Source: Aplectana chamaeleonis (taxonomy: Eukaryota; Nematoda; Chromadorea; Rhabditida; Cosmocercidae). From it: 64,000 nucleotides of DNA. The stretch covers positions 124,001-188,000 of the forward strand of contig JAPDOI010000896.1 in the NCBI GenBank assembly GCA_029168955.1, given 5' to 3'. The notes beneath the pieces were generated by a model, which saw nothing but the letters and a program-made list of their open reading frames with translations, searched no databases and had not been told where the DNA came from. Below, piece after piece: positions 49,501 through 58,535 of this stretch (within the stretch, counting starts at the first letter, position 1; the number at the start of each line of letters is the position of its first letter). The translations under genes and the position numbers were made by a program.

Positions 49501-52424
49501 TGAACCGCCTGGCAGAGGTTTTGGCGCTGACGTATTGCTTTTAGGAACGGCTGACTTGAATACAAAAGCTGGCCAATAATCTCCCATTAGTTGCAACTGC
49601 AGAAAAAATAGTATTTGTAGACCTACCCAGATCTACGAGGTGACTCTCGTAGACCCCAATTCAGGCCTAAAGTCCGAAGTCTTTCTCAGAATGAGTCAAC
49701 GACTGCTTAAAACGACACTGACGTCGTCTACGTGTGTGCTATCGTACTGTCGTTCTATTAGCCAATTTCCGGTCCGCATTTGCGGACCACGGCTGCATTA
49801 AGCAACAGAATGATAACCGTGCTGGGACCGCTCTGTCACCTTTCTCTCGGCACTGTTATCGTCTCGTTGCAGGATGCAACAGTCGTAGTCCGCAGATGCG
49901 GACCGGAATTTGGCTCCGAGAACGACAGTAGATCAGATGAAACTTTATACAAAAAGTTTCGAGTTTTCGAGGCTGCGCGTAAAGCCCAGAACTTGGCAAT
50001 ATCCTGTGAAAATCACATTGTATGGGTATCAAGTCGGAAGATTCTTTGATATGTTGTGTTTCTCAAGGGGACTTCTAATAGTCAGCCTGGCCATTCCGGA
50101 TAAGATGTAATTTTTCTAGAACTTTTTTTTTGGCGTAGAATCCAAGTATACTGTTCGCAGCTGCCGAAAATCATTCGTAGAAAAGTTATTGGCGTTTTTT
50201 GCTAGATTTCCGTACCTATTGTACCTTCCGAAACACGCATTCGTCTTCGGAAAATCTGGAAACGGACCTCGTAATCGTGTTCCGCGCCCAAAACAAGCTC
50301 CGCCCCCTGGACAAAGTTTGGGTGCACGCACGTTTTCCGAACTTCGCGCAGAGTAATAACGTTTTTCTCTTTTACAGGTTTTTGATTGAGCGTTTATTCA
50401 TGTAAATTACTCAGAAATATGAAAACATGTCACTTGTAACATAGAAGGCCGAAAAGAAGTTACTTGTAACATATCTGACCCGATGTAAGTTACTTGCGGC
50501 TTATCTCAGATCATCTAAGTTACATGCAACATATCGACGGGATAAGGCGTGCAGTGCGCCCCCGATATGTTACAAGTGATTTAAATGGCACAGAAAAAGT
50601 TGCAAGTAACTTAATTCGGACAAGAGGCATTTCCAAGGGGAGTATACGACGCACTTTCGGGGTCAGGCTTGGGACTAGCGTTGCAGTCGGTTCAATTACC
50701 CAAGTTTGAGGTACTCCTCACACTAACAGGGAAGGCCCCTCAAAGCATTTTTCGCGTAGCGTGTGGTCTAAGACACGTGCGAACGCATTCTCGACGTTGC
50801 GTGTCGTCTGCGACGCGTAATGGCCACCCATGGTGAAAATACAAATGTAAGTTACATGTAACATAAGTGCAACTTACATGTAATATAAATGTAAGTTACT
50901 TGAGACATTCAAGTAAGTTACATTTATATTACAAGTAACTTGTTTTCATTTTTCTGTGTAGGGGGTTCAGAAAGCGTTGAGCGTTCGAAAAATTTTCCAG
51001 ACTCGAATTAAAATTTTCAAAGGTGGGTTATTTGGGGCGCTGATCACGAAACCGGGGTTCATGAGTCGATTTTCCGAAGTTTTCGACTTGATTCGTTCAA
51101 AGCGTCGCAGTGGGGAAGTTTTCTTAGGGCAAAACGCGACTTGAAAAATTTCCAGATTTCTGCGACAAATGTTGCTCAGATTATTTCTCTGGAGGTTATT
51201 TGGAGTGCCTAACACGAATCTGAGGTTCTTTTGTCGATTTTACAGATTTCGGGAGTGAGGGGCTCTCTAGACGCCGAGAGAGGAGTCGTCTCCCTTCGCG
51301 GCTCTAATTCCACGCGGGACAACTTCGCTTGAACTGAGTAGAGTCACGTTCCGAACTGCAAAAACGGAACAACTCCCTATCCCGATTACGGTGGGTATAC
51401 GGTAGTTTGGTCAAAGTCTTAGATTTGACTCAAAAGGTGTATGCGGTTTTTTTTGGGTGCTGAATACGAATTTGACATTCATTTATCGATTCATCGATTT
51501 ATTAAGGTAGTTTTGGTCTCCTAAGTAGCCTGGCACCTACCGTAGGCTACAGTAAATCTCAGAATTTTGACAAGCAGTCCCCAGACTCGTATTCAGCACC
51601 CTATATTGCCTCTATATACAAGCTTTGAGCAAAAAGCGGTTTTTTTTTGAAAACACTTTAAAAATGTCATGAGGATTACCATTACCTAGCCGCCAGGCTT
51701 CGATAAACGTTTATAGTTTTTTAAGAGTGGTTTTAGGCAGCTACGAAGAGCACATTTGGATTCCACGTCCAGACTCGTCCTAGAAGAGTACATTTCATCC
51801 GGAATGGCTAGGCTGACTAAAAGTAGTTCCCTTGTAAGAATCACCCGTTGTTATTTTAGATCTTCATTGTTTACAGCTACAATATCGTGGTGACTGAGTA
51901 TCCAGGACCTCTTAAAACTGGTCTTGAACTTCTTAAAGAAGAACAACCTCATATGGTCGCTGTATTGATGGGAAGCAGAGCAAGTGATCCTCGTGGAAAG
52001 TACATGAAGTGGGTGTTTTGTTGTGGCATTGGTTTGCATATTTTCGCACTTTTTTCGTTAATGAAAAAGAATTCCTGCAGGTCTCCGGTCGAATGGACTG
52101 ACGAGGACTGGCCCAGAGTGTTGCGAGTTTGTCCGATTTTGTCGTGGTCTTATGAAGACGTATGGAGAACCCTACGAGGTCTATGCATTCCGTATTGCAC
52201 TCTCTACGACAAGGGATACACTTCGCTGGGAGGGCGTGGTACGACCACGAAAAATCCGCTGTTGAAAGTTGTTGGGAAGGACGGGGTGGAGAGGTGAGTG
52301 TCCTGCCTTGATTTGATCTTGCACAGTCTCGTTGTCATGAGGCTGACTGTGGTGATTCAGGTACATGCCGGCTTACACTCTGGTCAATGGAGATGCGGAA
52401 AGAAATGGCCGATCTTGTATATAG
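36146..52424 (+). CDS. flad-1: FAD synthase (FMN adenylyltransferase), 13-exon gene
   Basis: FAD synthase makes FAD from FMN and ATP, the last step of flavin cofactor synthesis. Exons: 36146-36170, 36230-36324, 43009-43132, 43203-43327, 43412-43552, 48615-48769, 48827-48912, 48978-49128, 49181-49276, 49343-49438, 51877-52008, 52081-52293, 52361-52424 (stop TAG). They sum to 1503 nt, i.e. 500 residues, and every junction uses GT-AG with matching phase, which is strong internal support. The order is a molybdopterin-binding-like domain (about 1-170), a linker (171-300) and a PAPS-reductase-like domain (about 301-500), the FLAD1 layout. The start ATG follows a pyrimidine-rich stretch ending CTAAG at 36145, a plausible cis or spliced-leader acceptor; an extra 5' exon cannot be excluded. 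Introns 2 (6.7 kb), 5 (5.1 kb) and 10 (2.4 kb) are transposon-filled, the others are 50-85 bp. The symbol is by family resemblance. Confidence 0.93.
37085..37531 (-). pseudogene. LINE C-terminal fragment in FAD synthase intron 2
   Basis: The minus strand encodes [14 protein letters not shown], then in another frame [20 protein letters not shown] and [14 protein letters not shown], then [16 protein letters not shown], the typical thumb/C-terminal stretch of CR1/jockey-type LINEs. It is frameshifted and truncated by the MITE starting at 37514. Confidence 0.82.
37514..37719. mobile_element. MITE with 75-bp inverted arms, TATAGTGGAG termini
   Basis: Arms TATAGTGGAGTTCACCAAGA and the complement pair over about 75 bp with few mismatches, with GAGTGTCTCATTTACTTATC in both arms. 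It sits directly against the LINE fragment. No clear target duplication beyond TA. Confidence 0.75.
38690..38852. mobile_element. Partial copy of the CTGTSS-ended MITE family
   Basis: The right end, AAATTTCGTTCCGAGGATGACAG then TA, resembles the end of the 49747-49928 MITE. GTGTTGCGTGCATCAGTAG corresponds to its interior. The left end is not found. Confidence 0.45.
39303..39395. repeat. Hairpin with 41-bp arms
   Basis: 39303-39343 and 39355-39395 are complementary with two mismatches around an 11-nt loop. It lies inside hAT-like element D. It could be a tiny foldback element; RNA hairpin function is unproven. Confidence 0.8.
39668..40127. mobile_element. TTAA-type MITE, AGGCAGCATACACGCTC termini (copy 2)
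   Basis: TTAA at 39664-39667 and 40128-40131 flanks perfect 17-bp ends AGGCAGCATACACGCTC and its complement. The arms continue CGTAAACGTG and match copy 1 at 160-580. It was inserted in hAT-like element D. Confidence 0.85.
41277..42000 (+). repeat. Copy of the modular CACGAATCTG repeat family
   Basis: It resumes after hAT-like element D: GATCTAAAATCCTCCAAGGT, GCTGATCACGAATCTGGGG, TTACGGTGAGTATACGGTAG and GACTCAAATTTTATATACGA occur in the family order, as at 46860-47260 and 50990-51450. Non-coding, intron 2. Confidence 0.7.
42000..43008. other. 3' part of FAD synthase intron 2
   Basis: No recognised element. A TTCGATCCCCGCC stretch on the minus strand near 42744-42760 resembles a tRNA B box, but no tRNA folds around it. 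Confidence 0.35.
44080..48610. repeat. FAD synthase intron 5: repeat mosaic
   Basis: Copies of the CACGAATCTG family lie at 44080-44245, 46610-47300 and 47750-48060. A fragment of the 15738-type element lies at 44246-44440. A decayed arm of the 33825-type foldback lies at 47340-47750. Between 44440 and 46600 I see no recognised element apart from a hairpin at 46271-46318 (GGGCGCTATT...AATAGCGCC). 48060-48600 is unassigned. Confidence 0.6.
48615..52424 (+). CDS. flad-1: FAD synthase exons 6-13: linker and PAPS-reductase-like FAD synthetase domain
   Basis: Exon 6 opens DQLFSTSSL directly after TGLQ of exon 5. Exon 8 gives [16 protein letters not shown] and leads into the catalytic domain. Exon 9 carries the nucleotide-binding P-loop variant SFNGGKDC (residues 313-320). 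Exon 11 has [16 protein letters not shown] and [10 protein letters not shown]. Exon 12 has the FAD-synthetase stretch [11 protein letters not shown], then [14 protein letters not shown]. Exon 13 ends in [18 protein letters not shown] before TAG. This domain performs the FMN adenylyl transfer. Intron 10 (49439-51876) is the only large intron here and holds the SL1-like sequence and several MITEs. No frameshift or missing key residue is seen, so the gene looks functional. Confidence 0.93.
49747..49928. mobile_element. TA-flanked MITE, CTGTCGTTCT termini
   Basis: Inverted ends CTGTCGTTCTATTAGCC and the complement of CTGTCGTTCTCGGAGCC, flanked by TA. The arms include GGTCCGCATTTGCGGAC / GTCCGCAGATGCGGACC, each itself a short palindrome. 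Related to 856-1134. It lies in intron 10. Confidence 0.75.
50407..50961. mobile_element. TIR element with AAGTTACTTGTAACAT subterminal repeats
   Basis: The ends TTACTCAGAAATATGAAAAC and the complement of CTACACAGAAAAATGAAAAC enclose 555 bp. Iterated, self-complementary ATGTTACAAGTAACTT units fill 50425-50620 and 50845-50945. It interrupts a CACGAATCTG-family repeat, which resumes at 50962. It carries the SL1-like sequence at 50689. No clear target duplication found. Confidence 0.75.
50689..50800 (+). ncRNA. Candidate spliced-leader (SL1-like) RNA gene or relic
   Basis: 50689-50710 matches the 22-nt nematode SL1 leader at 21 of 22 positions (C for T at the fifth base) and is followed by GT, as in SL RNA genes. 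TGAGGTACTCCTCA forms a stem across the donor site, and further hairpins follow (AGGGAAGGCCCCT; CGTGT...ACACG near 50760-50777). CATTTTTCG (50746-50754) is only a weak Sm-site match. It lies inside a mobile element, so it may be a captured or dead SL copy. Confidence 0.5.
50962..51760 (+). repeat. Copy of the modular CACGAATCTG repeat family
   Basis: GGGGCGCTGATCACGAAACC, GTTATTTGGAGTGCCTAACA and ATTACGGTGGGTATACGGTA occur in the family order, then a segment like 31440-31560. A short block of different sequence sits near 51250-51380. Intron 10, non-coding. Confidence 0.68.
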
Positions 52425-53860
52425 ACAGCGTCGCGGACCTGAAGTTTCCTTGGTTGTCGAAAATGTGACGGCGTATAATAGCAGTAGCCTTCACGAATGG
52501 AATGGACTACATCGTTCGAAGTTCATCATTGGTTTTCATTTTCTTTCACTTCGTGTGAGATCGTGAGTGAACGTGATGCAGTTAGCTGAGTTTCGATGGT
52601 GCTAAATGTCATGTAACAAAGCTGAGGCTAGCTAGCTAGCTGATTACGTGGAAGTACCCGTGACATCGTTTGGGGTCACTCGTGACCACCATCTTGGGCT
52701 ACTCCGTAGCAGGGGCTGGCGGAATCCAGTTAATTCTCCTCATCACCTTTTTCAGTGTCATTTATCTCAAAACTAGTCCATATGTCGTGATTAACACGTG
52801 CAAACGATTTCTGATTTTGGTTTGCGAGAATGTTGGATCTCTATGTATGGCGCTGATTGATGAGCCATCGGTGTGTGCTAGGGATGAGCGGAATTCCGTG
52901 TTTTGCGTGGCGAAAGCCGCAGTTTTGCGCGTTTCTGGTCTCCTGCGTTCCGCGTTCAAAACCCCTACAGAGTAGCGTAGAGCGCGGAAATACTATGTAG
53001 AAATGTTAGGTTTCAAAAACAAGCTCTTCGCCATCAGAGTTTTTACAGTCCTTAACGGAACGAGATTCCGATCCACAGTTGCATACAACCGCTGTAAAAC
53101 CACATATCCCAGAGATAGATTTGGGAAGATTTGGGACGAAGATGAATGGTGTCGAGACCTCGTAGTTTCAATACAACTACCTCCGAGCTGTGTGCTGTTG
53201 CAACGGTTGTCTGTAGCTGCATACCGCACTACCTGCATACCATTACTTTCAGCGTTGGTATTTTTGCTATGTGAGATAGTGCTACTTGTTTTCTGTCTGG
53301 TACTTTTTCCACTTCAACAAAAACCTGGTGGTTCAAAAACCAGCAGACAAACCATGCTGGTATTCAGTGGAAATCTCCATTACCGAGCGTCTTTGAGTGC
53401 ATCTACTAACTTTGAGGCAAACCAGCAAAGCTTCCAAGGTCGATAGGACATCTGGGCCTTCTGAGAGCTAGGCAATAGCGTTTGAGGAAATTTGACGGAG
53501 CGTGACCATTCTTTCATTTATTAACACGTGGAGAACCACGAAATCTGAAATATAGAAGCAAATTAAACGTGCATTAAACAAGGACAAATTAGATGCGAGG
53601 ACAAGCTATGGTGGAGCAACATCTAATGAAAGGCCAAGGCTGTAATAAAACTCAAGCACTGTCTATCAGGTTCTAATCGATCAGCTTTTTATATTGCGCC
53701 ATTGAAGTAGCTACTGGATTTTTTCGAATTTTTGCAAAATTCAGACCCAGCTTTGTGTGAAGAATCAGGCCCTCATATGACTTTTGGTATTGCGAAATGA
53801 GGTCTAGCCAATCCACCTATCGTTTGGAAAACAAGAATGGGTAGAACATGTCGAGGTGAA
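52425..53860. other. Region downstream of FAD synthase
   Basis: It contains the presumed 3' untranslated region, although no clear AATAAA follows the stop closely. Short GCTA iterations sit at 52626-52641. Around 53040-53260 two segments resemble the arms of the CTGTSS-ended MITE family (ATTCCGRTCCACAGTTGC and its approximate inverse). I see no gene in it. Confidence 0.35.
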
Positions 53861-53861
53861 T

Positions 53862-54007
53862 ATCGTCCATCACTGGATGAGGGATCGCCGCGACGCTGCT
53901 TGGCGAGAAAAATTGCGCGCGGGAAAACGAAGGGAGAGTGGCTATTGATCGCGCAATTTTTCCCGCCAAGCAGCGTCGCGGCGATCCCTCATCCAGTGAT
54001 GGACGAT
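53862..54007. repeat. Near-perfect hairpin with 57-bp arms
   Basis: 53862-53918 and 53951-54007 are complementary with one mismatch around a 32-nt loop. Arms begin ATCGTCCATCACTGGATGAG. The small divergence shows a young or actively corrected inverted repeat, probably a MITE. No clear target duplication. Confidence 0.88.
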
Positions 54008-54659
54008 GGGTATTCTGTCACTGATTAATTTTCAAACCATATTGAGATAACATTTTCTTCTACGATATACTAGAATTGGAAGGTTGAATTCTGAAAATTT
54101 AGCTTCCTGGCAAAAGTAACGGTTTGGTAATGGTCAAAAAAAGTTTCGAAAATGTCTTGAAATATTTTTAAAAAATTATTTGGTGCTAAAAAAGCTAGGA
54201 AATGAAGTGAAATAACCAACAAATACGATTTGGTGGTCGATCATTTTAGAAGCTTCTCCGTTAAACTTATCAAAACGAAATCCTAGCTCAATTTTATCTG
54301 GTAGCACAAGATCGTGAACGCCGTCTGAAAAAAAGGGATTAACAGAGAAAACTTGCGGTTTTTCAAAATTTGCTCAAATTCTAGGAAACCATTCCAAACC
54401 ATTTTTGGGGGTTGTATACAACTTTTTGCGCCCTTTTCAATGCAATTTAGAGCTAATTTCTACCTCCAGCCTGAACTTAGATTTCGAAAAACGGGTTGCG
54501 CGCGTGGCCGATTCAAAACCAAATCTGGTGCGCGCTTCGCGCTCACCACAATGATGTGTTTGGGACAGAAGGTGAAAGAGTGTTGTGTATCCATCCCCTG
54601 GTCATGATCCCTGGTGTAATAAATTCACGGTAAATTGTAGTAAATAGGAATAATACATG

Positions 54660-54990
54660 CTTCAGTGAAGAATGCGGGAGCGATGTGTCCACAGGTCACT
54701 AAATGTGATTTAGTTCGCGTCAGAAACGTTCCAACAAAAAGATAACAATATGAATGTGGTTTTCAACGGTTCCCGCATAATCAGAGTCATTTTTGAACCC
54801 ACAAAGTACTTCCGAGTAGAATACCGCAACGGTTTGTTTTCGCTGTTTAGAAGTCTCCACCAAGATTATCGCTTTTAGAAGATATTGTTCACTTTCCTAT
54901 TGTTCCCTTTGTTGGAAAGTTTCTGGCGCTAACCAAACCATTTATGTCAGGAAGACCTCTTTTCGATAGAATATTCATTAAGATTTCACA
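54660..54990. repeat. Fragment of the foldback family seen at 63480-64000
   Basis: CAGAAACGTTCCAACAAAAAG, CGCAACGGTTTGTTTTCGCT and AGATATTGTTCACTTTCCTA match the right arm and edges of the element at the window end. Non-coding. Confidence 0.6.
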
Positions 54991-55283
54991 ACTGATTCGA
55001 CACTGAGTGTGCCGGCTTAGTCGTCGACAGCGAAATGGAAGTAGGAGGGCAGACATCCGACGAAGGAGGAGAGGCAGGAGTTCTAGGATGGGGCGACTCA
55101 GTCGTCGGCACAGAAATGGGAGGAGGGGGGGAGAGGCATCCGATGTAGGCAACAGCATTGATGAGAAGGGGATTCGGCACCCCACGGCGGACTCGGGAGG
55201 CCGCGAGGCCGACGTCTGAGGATCAAGCTGGATACTGACGTGGAAAGAGCACTGGAAAAGATTCTCCATTGAAATCGAGCTGA

Positions 55284-55508
55284 ATGCAGATGGCGCAGTT
55301 ACAAAAAATTGATGTCGTCGACCGGCTAAACAAACGACGCGACTCTATGCATGAAGGACAATCGGATCCTTCGGTGGCCAATGCTGAAAACCTTGTCAAT
55401 TGTGGAGGCGACCTACCCGATGCACATCTTTCTCTGGCACCACTTTTCAGGAAACGATCATTTCGTGATTCCGCCTGTATAGTCAACAACGAAAGTTTAT
55501 CGGAGTGA
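55284..55508 (+). CDS. Open frame just upstream of the 55525-56424 exon, unrecognised
   Basis: This is a 74-residue frame beginning MQMAQLQKIDVVDRLNKRR and ending NNESLSE. It lies just before the larger open exon and could be its 5' exon or an unrelated frame. Joining them is not obvious: a donor at 55482 would give an unusually short 43-bp intron with a weak site. I do not recognise the protein. It may be a real small exon or a chance frame. Confidence 0.3.
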   Translation: MQMAQLQKIDVVDRLNKRRDSMHEGQSDPSVANAENLVNCGGDLPDAHLSLAPLFRKRSFRDSACIVNNESLSE

Positions 55509-55524
55509 AGTCTTGAGCTTTTCA

Positions 55525-56424
55525 GGAGATCCCACGTGAAGGGGATCACGCGGCAGCAGCCACATTTCATCGAGTTCTACGGGACATTAATGAAGACCAC
55601 TTTTCACGTCGAGATGTGGTGATTCTGAAAACACTTCCTCTCGCCCACAGCACTACCCGGAATGAAATATGGAACTGTACTGCAGAGATGACTGGCAAAA
55701 AGCAGGAAAATTGTGAAATTTGGTTCGCTTGCGTAACAGCTGCCACGCCCACTACAATGGAGTCTGTAGCGGTCTATCACTTGAGCGATGAAGCTATTCG
55801 CAAGTTTCCTGAAAAGACGTCAGCAAATGGGCTGCCCCGATCTGACTCTGTCATGAGTGCCTGTAGGGATGAGGGAGAGGTTTCTCGTCTGATAGTACAG
55901 TTGAACGGTCGAATCTCGAGGACGGTTAGGGAGACTAAGACGTTCGGAAAGTGGGCAAGAAAGCTGGTCGCGAATGCAGAGCACTCCAAGAGGATGAGTC
56001 GTTTCATGGCAACCTACTCGAAATCCCTTAATAAGCAGGGGAAGTCTAGGGACAAACAATTGGAAGAGCTCATTTCACTAAGAAATCGATCCTGTCGTTG
56101 CGAACAAGCGCTAATGAATCGCTATCCAGGAATGCTGTTTGTTATTCCCGCTTTGACATCAGATTCTTACCAGGTTCCTGTCACCATTCGTGAGGAAAGG
56201 ATCAATGTTGATGTTCATGTGCTCGATCTTAACTTTCGTCCAGATCAAGTGAAGCTGCAGGAAGTTGTTGATTGGCTCGTTAAAGTTGGAGATCTGGCGT
56301 CTCGCCTACCTGAGGATATATATGCCAACAGACAGCATGCTGAAAATAAAAGTTTTTTCGATCAGAGAATCCGTCAGCTGCGGGCCTTTGGAGACAGTTT
56401 ATCTTGTAAACATCAGTTCGAGTA
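55525..56424 (+). CDS. Unrecognised exon/ORF of about 300 residues
   Basis: An open frame runs from a textbook nematode acceptor (CTTTTCAG before 55525) to a stop at 56424. It reads EIPREGDHAAAATFHRVLRD at its start, contains QENCEIWFACVTAA, and has a basic middle part (KSLNKQGKSRDKQLEEL) followed by VDVHVLDLNFRPDQVKLQEVVDWLVKVGD. No signal peptide or membrane segment is visible. I do not recognise the family. The last few codons (KHQFE) overlap the antisense mariner stop codon, so the natural C-terminus has been replaced or lost by the mariner insertion. It is either a host gene hit by mariner or a protein of another mobile element. No in-frame start was fixed. Confidence 0.45.
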
Positions 56425-56912
56425 GGCATCCACGGCGTCCCGCAGCACGTCTCGAGGAATCCCACTCCAGGCTCTCTTTAATGAAGATTTGAGTGCGCTG
56501 ATACTGGTGTGTTCTGTAGCGCAAGTTTCTTCGCCTAAACGTTCCAGACGCAGTAGTCCATAACGTTCAGACCTGCAGCGTTTGCTGGCCATTCAGTCGC
56601 GGCGATGAAGTTCGGTAGTACTTTTGTGATTCTTTGCCGTGCAGGTTTGATAAACGGTGAAACCGGTTTATTAGTGGCCTGATCGTTTCGAACAAATCGT
56701 CGTTTTCGAAGGCCTGAAAGCGCTAAAAACTTTAGTGACCTGTGAGTTGCTCCATCAAGCGCTTCTCCATCTACGACAAGTTCAACAAGCCCCAAAAAAC
56801 TTGAGTAAGCCACCGAAATCAGCACAGAAACCCACCCACGCCAGTTCCACCAACGACGAGCTCCGTATCGACCAGATAGACCGCAAGCCAGGAGACAAGT
56901 GAACCCGCCTGG

Positions 56913-57778
56913 TCATACACGGCTGATCGTGCTATAGCTGGCACAGCGGTATGAATGGTAGGAAGTCACTAGTAATGGAAATGCACTCATTTCTATTATT
57001 GAGTCTGGGGAGCGGGACATGATATAGAAGGCCTCCAGTGCTTTCCTCGCTCCAATATCCTCCTCACGACTTAGAATCGTGCATTTGATGTCAAAATCAA
57101 CTCCACCATGCTCTTCTTGCCTGTGTTTTCCAAGTGAGTTAATGTATTCTTGCACCGCTTTCCTGCTAGGTGCTCCTTGACACGAATGTTCAGCATTCTT
57201 CCCGTTTCCCCTATGTAGATCTCGCAGCAGGACGTGCACTGAAGCTGGTAGATGACACCGCTCAATAAGCAATCGCCTTCTGCTCCTTTTGGACATACTG
57301 TGCAATTTTCCGTGTCGCAAGTGCGGTCGTAGAGCCGGTTGCGTACAAGTTGCCGCTTTATGTTGTCCAGAGGGATGTTTATGAGAGCTACATCATCTCT
57401 GAGGTCCGCACGCGCAATACATTGCCGTATAGCTGCACTCACTCTGTCGGAAAAGAACGGTAGCTGCAGAGGCACTTTGTTGTCGATTCGATTCGGGAGC
57501 CTCACTCTTCTGCCACGGTCCCGTCGCTGCGCAGTATATCCATTCAGACGAGTGATAGCACCAGCCAGTCTGCGCGACTCTTCTCGCTCTTCGTCTCCCG
57601 TACAGACTTGATTGGCAGTTCTGAACATACGCTTCACCAGAGAAGCCCTCACGACGCGCATGGCTTCCCGGCTCCTGAATACGCAAATAAGTGTGACTGC
57701 TGGTGCATACAGAGTGAAATGGTATCCTTGCAAGGAAACCATTTCAAGAACATCGTCATTCACGCAACATCTGCGCAC
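56913..57778 (-). pseudogene. Penelope-like RT C-terminus and GIY-YIG endonuclease (minus copy)
   Basis: An open frame of 235 residues runs from 57778 to 57071: RT thumb sequence (LVKRMFRTANQVCTGDEEREE), a Cys-rich linker (CDTENCTVCPKGAEGDCLL), then IYQLQCTSCCEIYIGETGR and RVKEH, the GIY-YIG core. It shifts frame near 57120; the continuation (GKHRQEEHGGVDFDIKC) ends at 56913. Lacking the RT palm, it is 5'-truncated. Confidence 0.85.
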
Positions 57779-57792
57779 CCTGGAGCCGTGAA

Positions 57793-58535
57793 ATGCGCCG
57801 TGATTCTCTGGTGAAGCGTATGTTCAGAACTGCCAATCAAGTCTGTACGGGAGACGAAGAGCGAGAAGAGTCGCGCAGACTGGCTGGTGCTATCACTCGT
57901 CTGAATGGATATACTGCGCAGCGACGGGACCGTGGCAGAAGAGTGAGGCTCCCGAATCAAATCGACAACAAAGTGCCTCTGCAGCTACCGTTCTTTCCGA
58001 CAGAGTGAGTGCAGCTATACGGCAATGTATTGCGCGTGCGGACCTCAGAGATGATGTAGCTCTCATAAACATCCCTCGGGACAACATAAAGCGGCAACTT
58101 GTACGCAACCGGCTCTACGACCGCACTTGCGACACGGAAAATTGCACAGTATGTCCAAAAGGAGCAGAAGGCGATTGCTTATTGAGCGGTGTCATCTACC
58201 AGCTTCAGTGCACGTCCTGCTGCGAGATCTACATAGGGGAAACGGGAAGAATGCTGAACATTCGTGTCAAGGAGCACCTAGCAGGAAAGCGGTGCAAGAA
58301 TACATTAACTCCCCTTGGAAAACACAGGCAAGAAGAGCATGGTGGAGTTGATTTTGACATCAAATGCACGATTCTAAGTCGTGAGGAGGATATTGGAGCG
58401 AGGAAAGCACTGGAGGCCTTCTATATCATGTCCCGCTCCCCAGACTCAATAATAGAAATGAGTGCATTTCCATTACTAGTGACTTCCTACCATTCATACC
58501 GCTGTGCCAGCTATAGCACGATCAGCCGTGTATGA
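57793..58535 (+). pseudogene. Penelope-like GIY-YIG endonuclease (plus copy)
   Basis: A frame from 57793 (RDSLVKRMFRTANQVC) stops at 58008 by a frameshift relative to the minus copy. It continues at 58005-58535 as 176 residues with IYIGETGR (75-82), RVKEH (87-91) and a C-terminus open to YSTISRV. Unlike the minus copy, its GIY-YIG domain is uninterrupted. The two copies thus carry complementary frameshifts. Confidence 0.85.
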
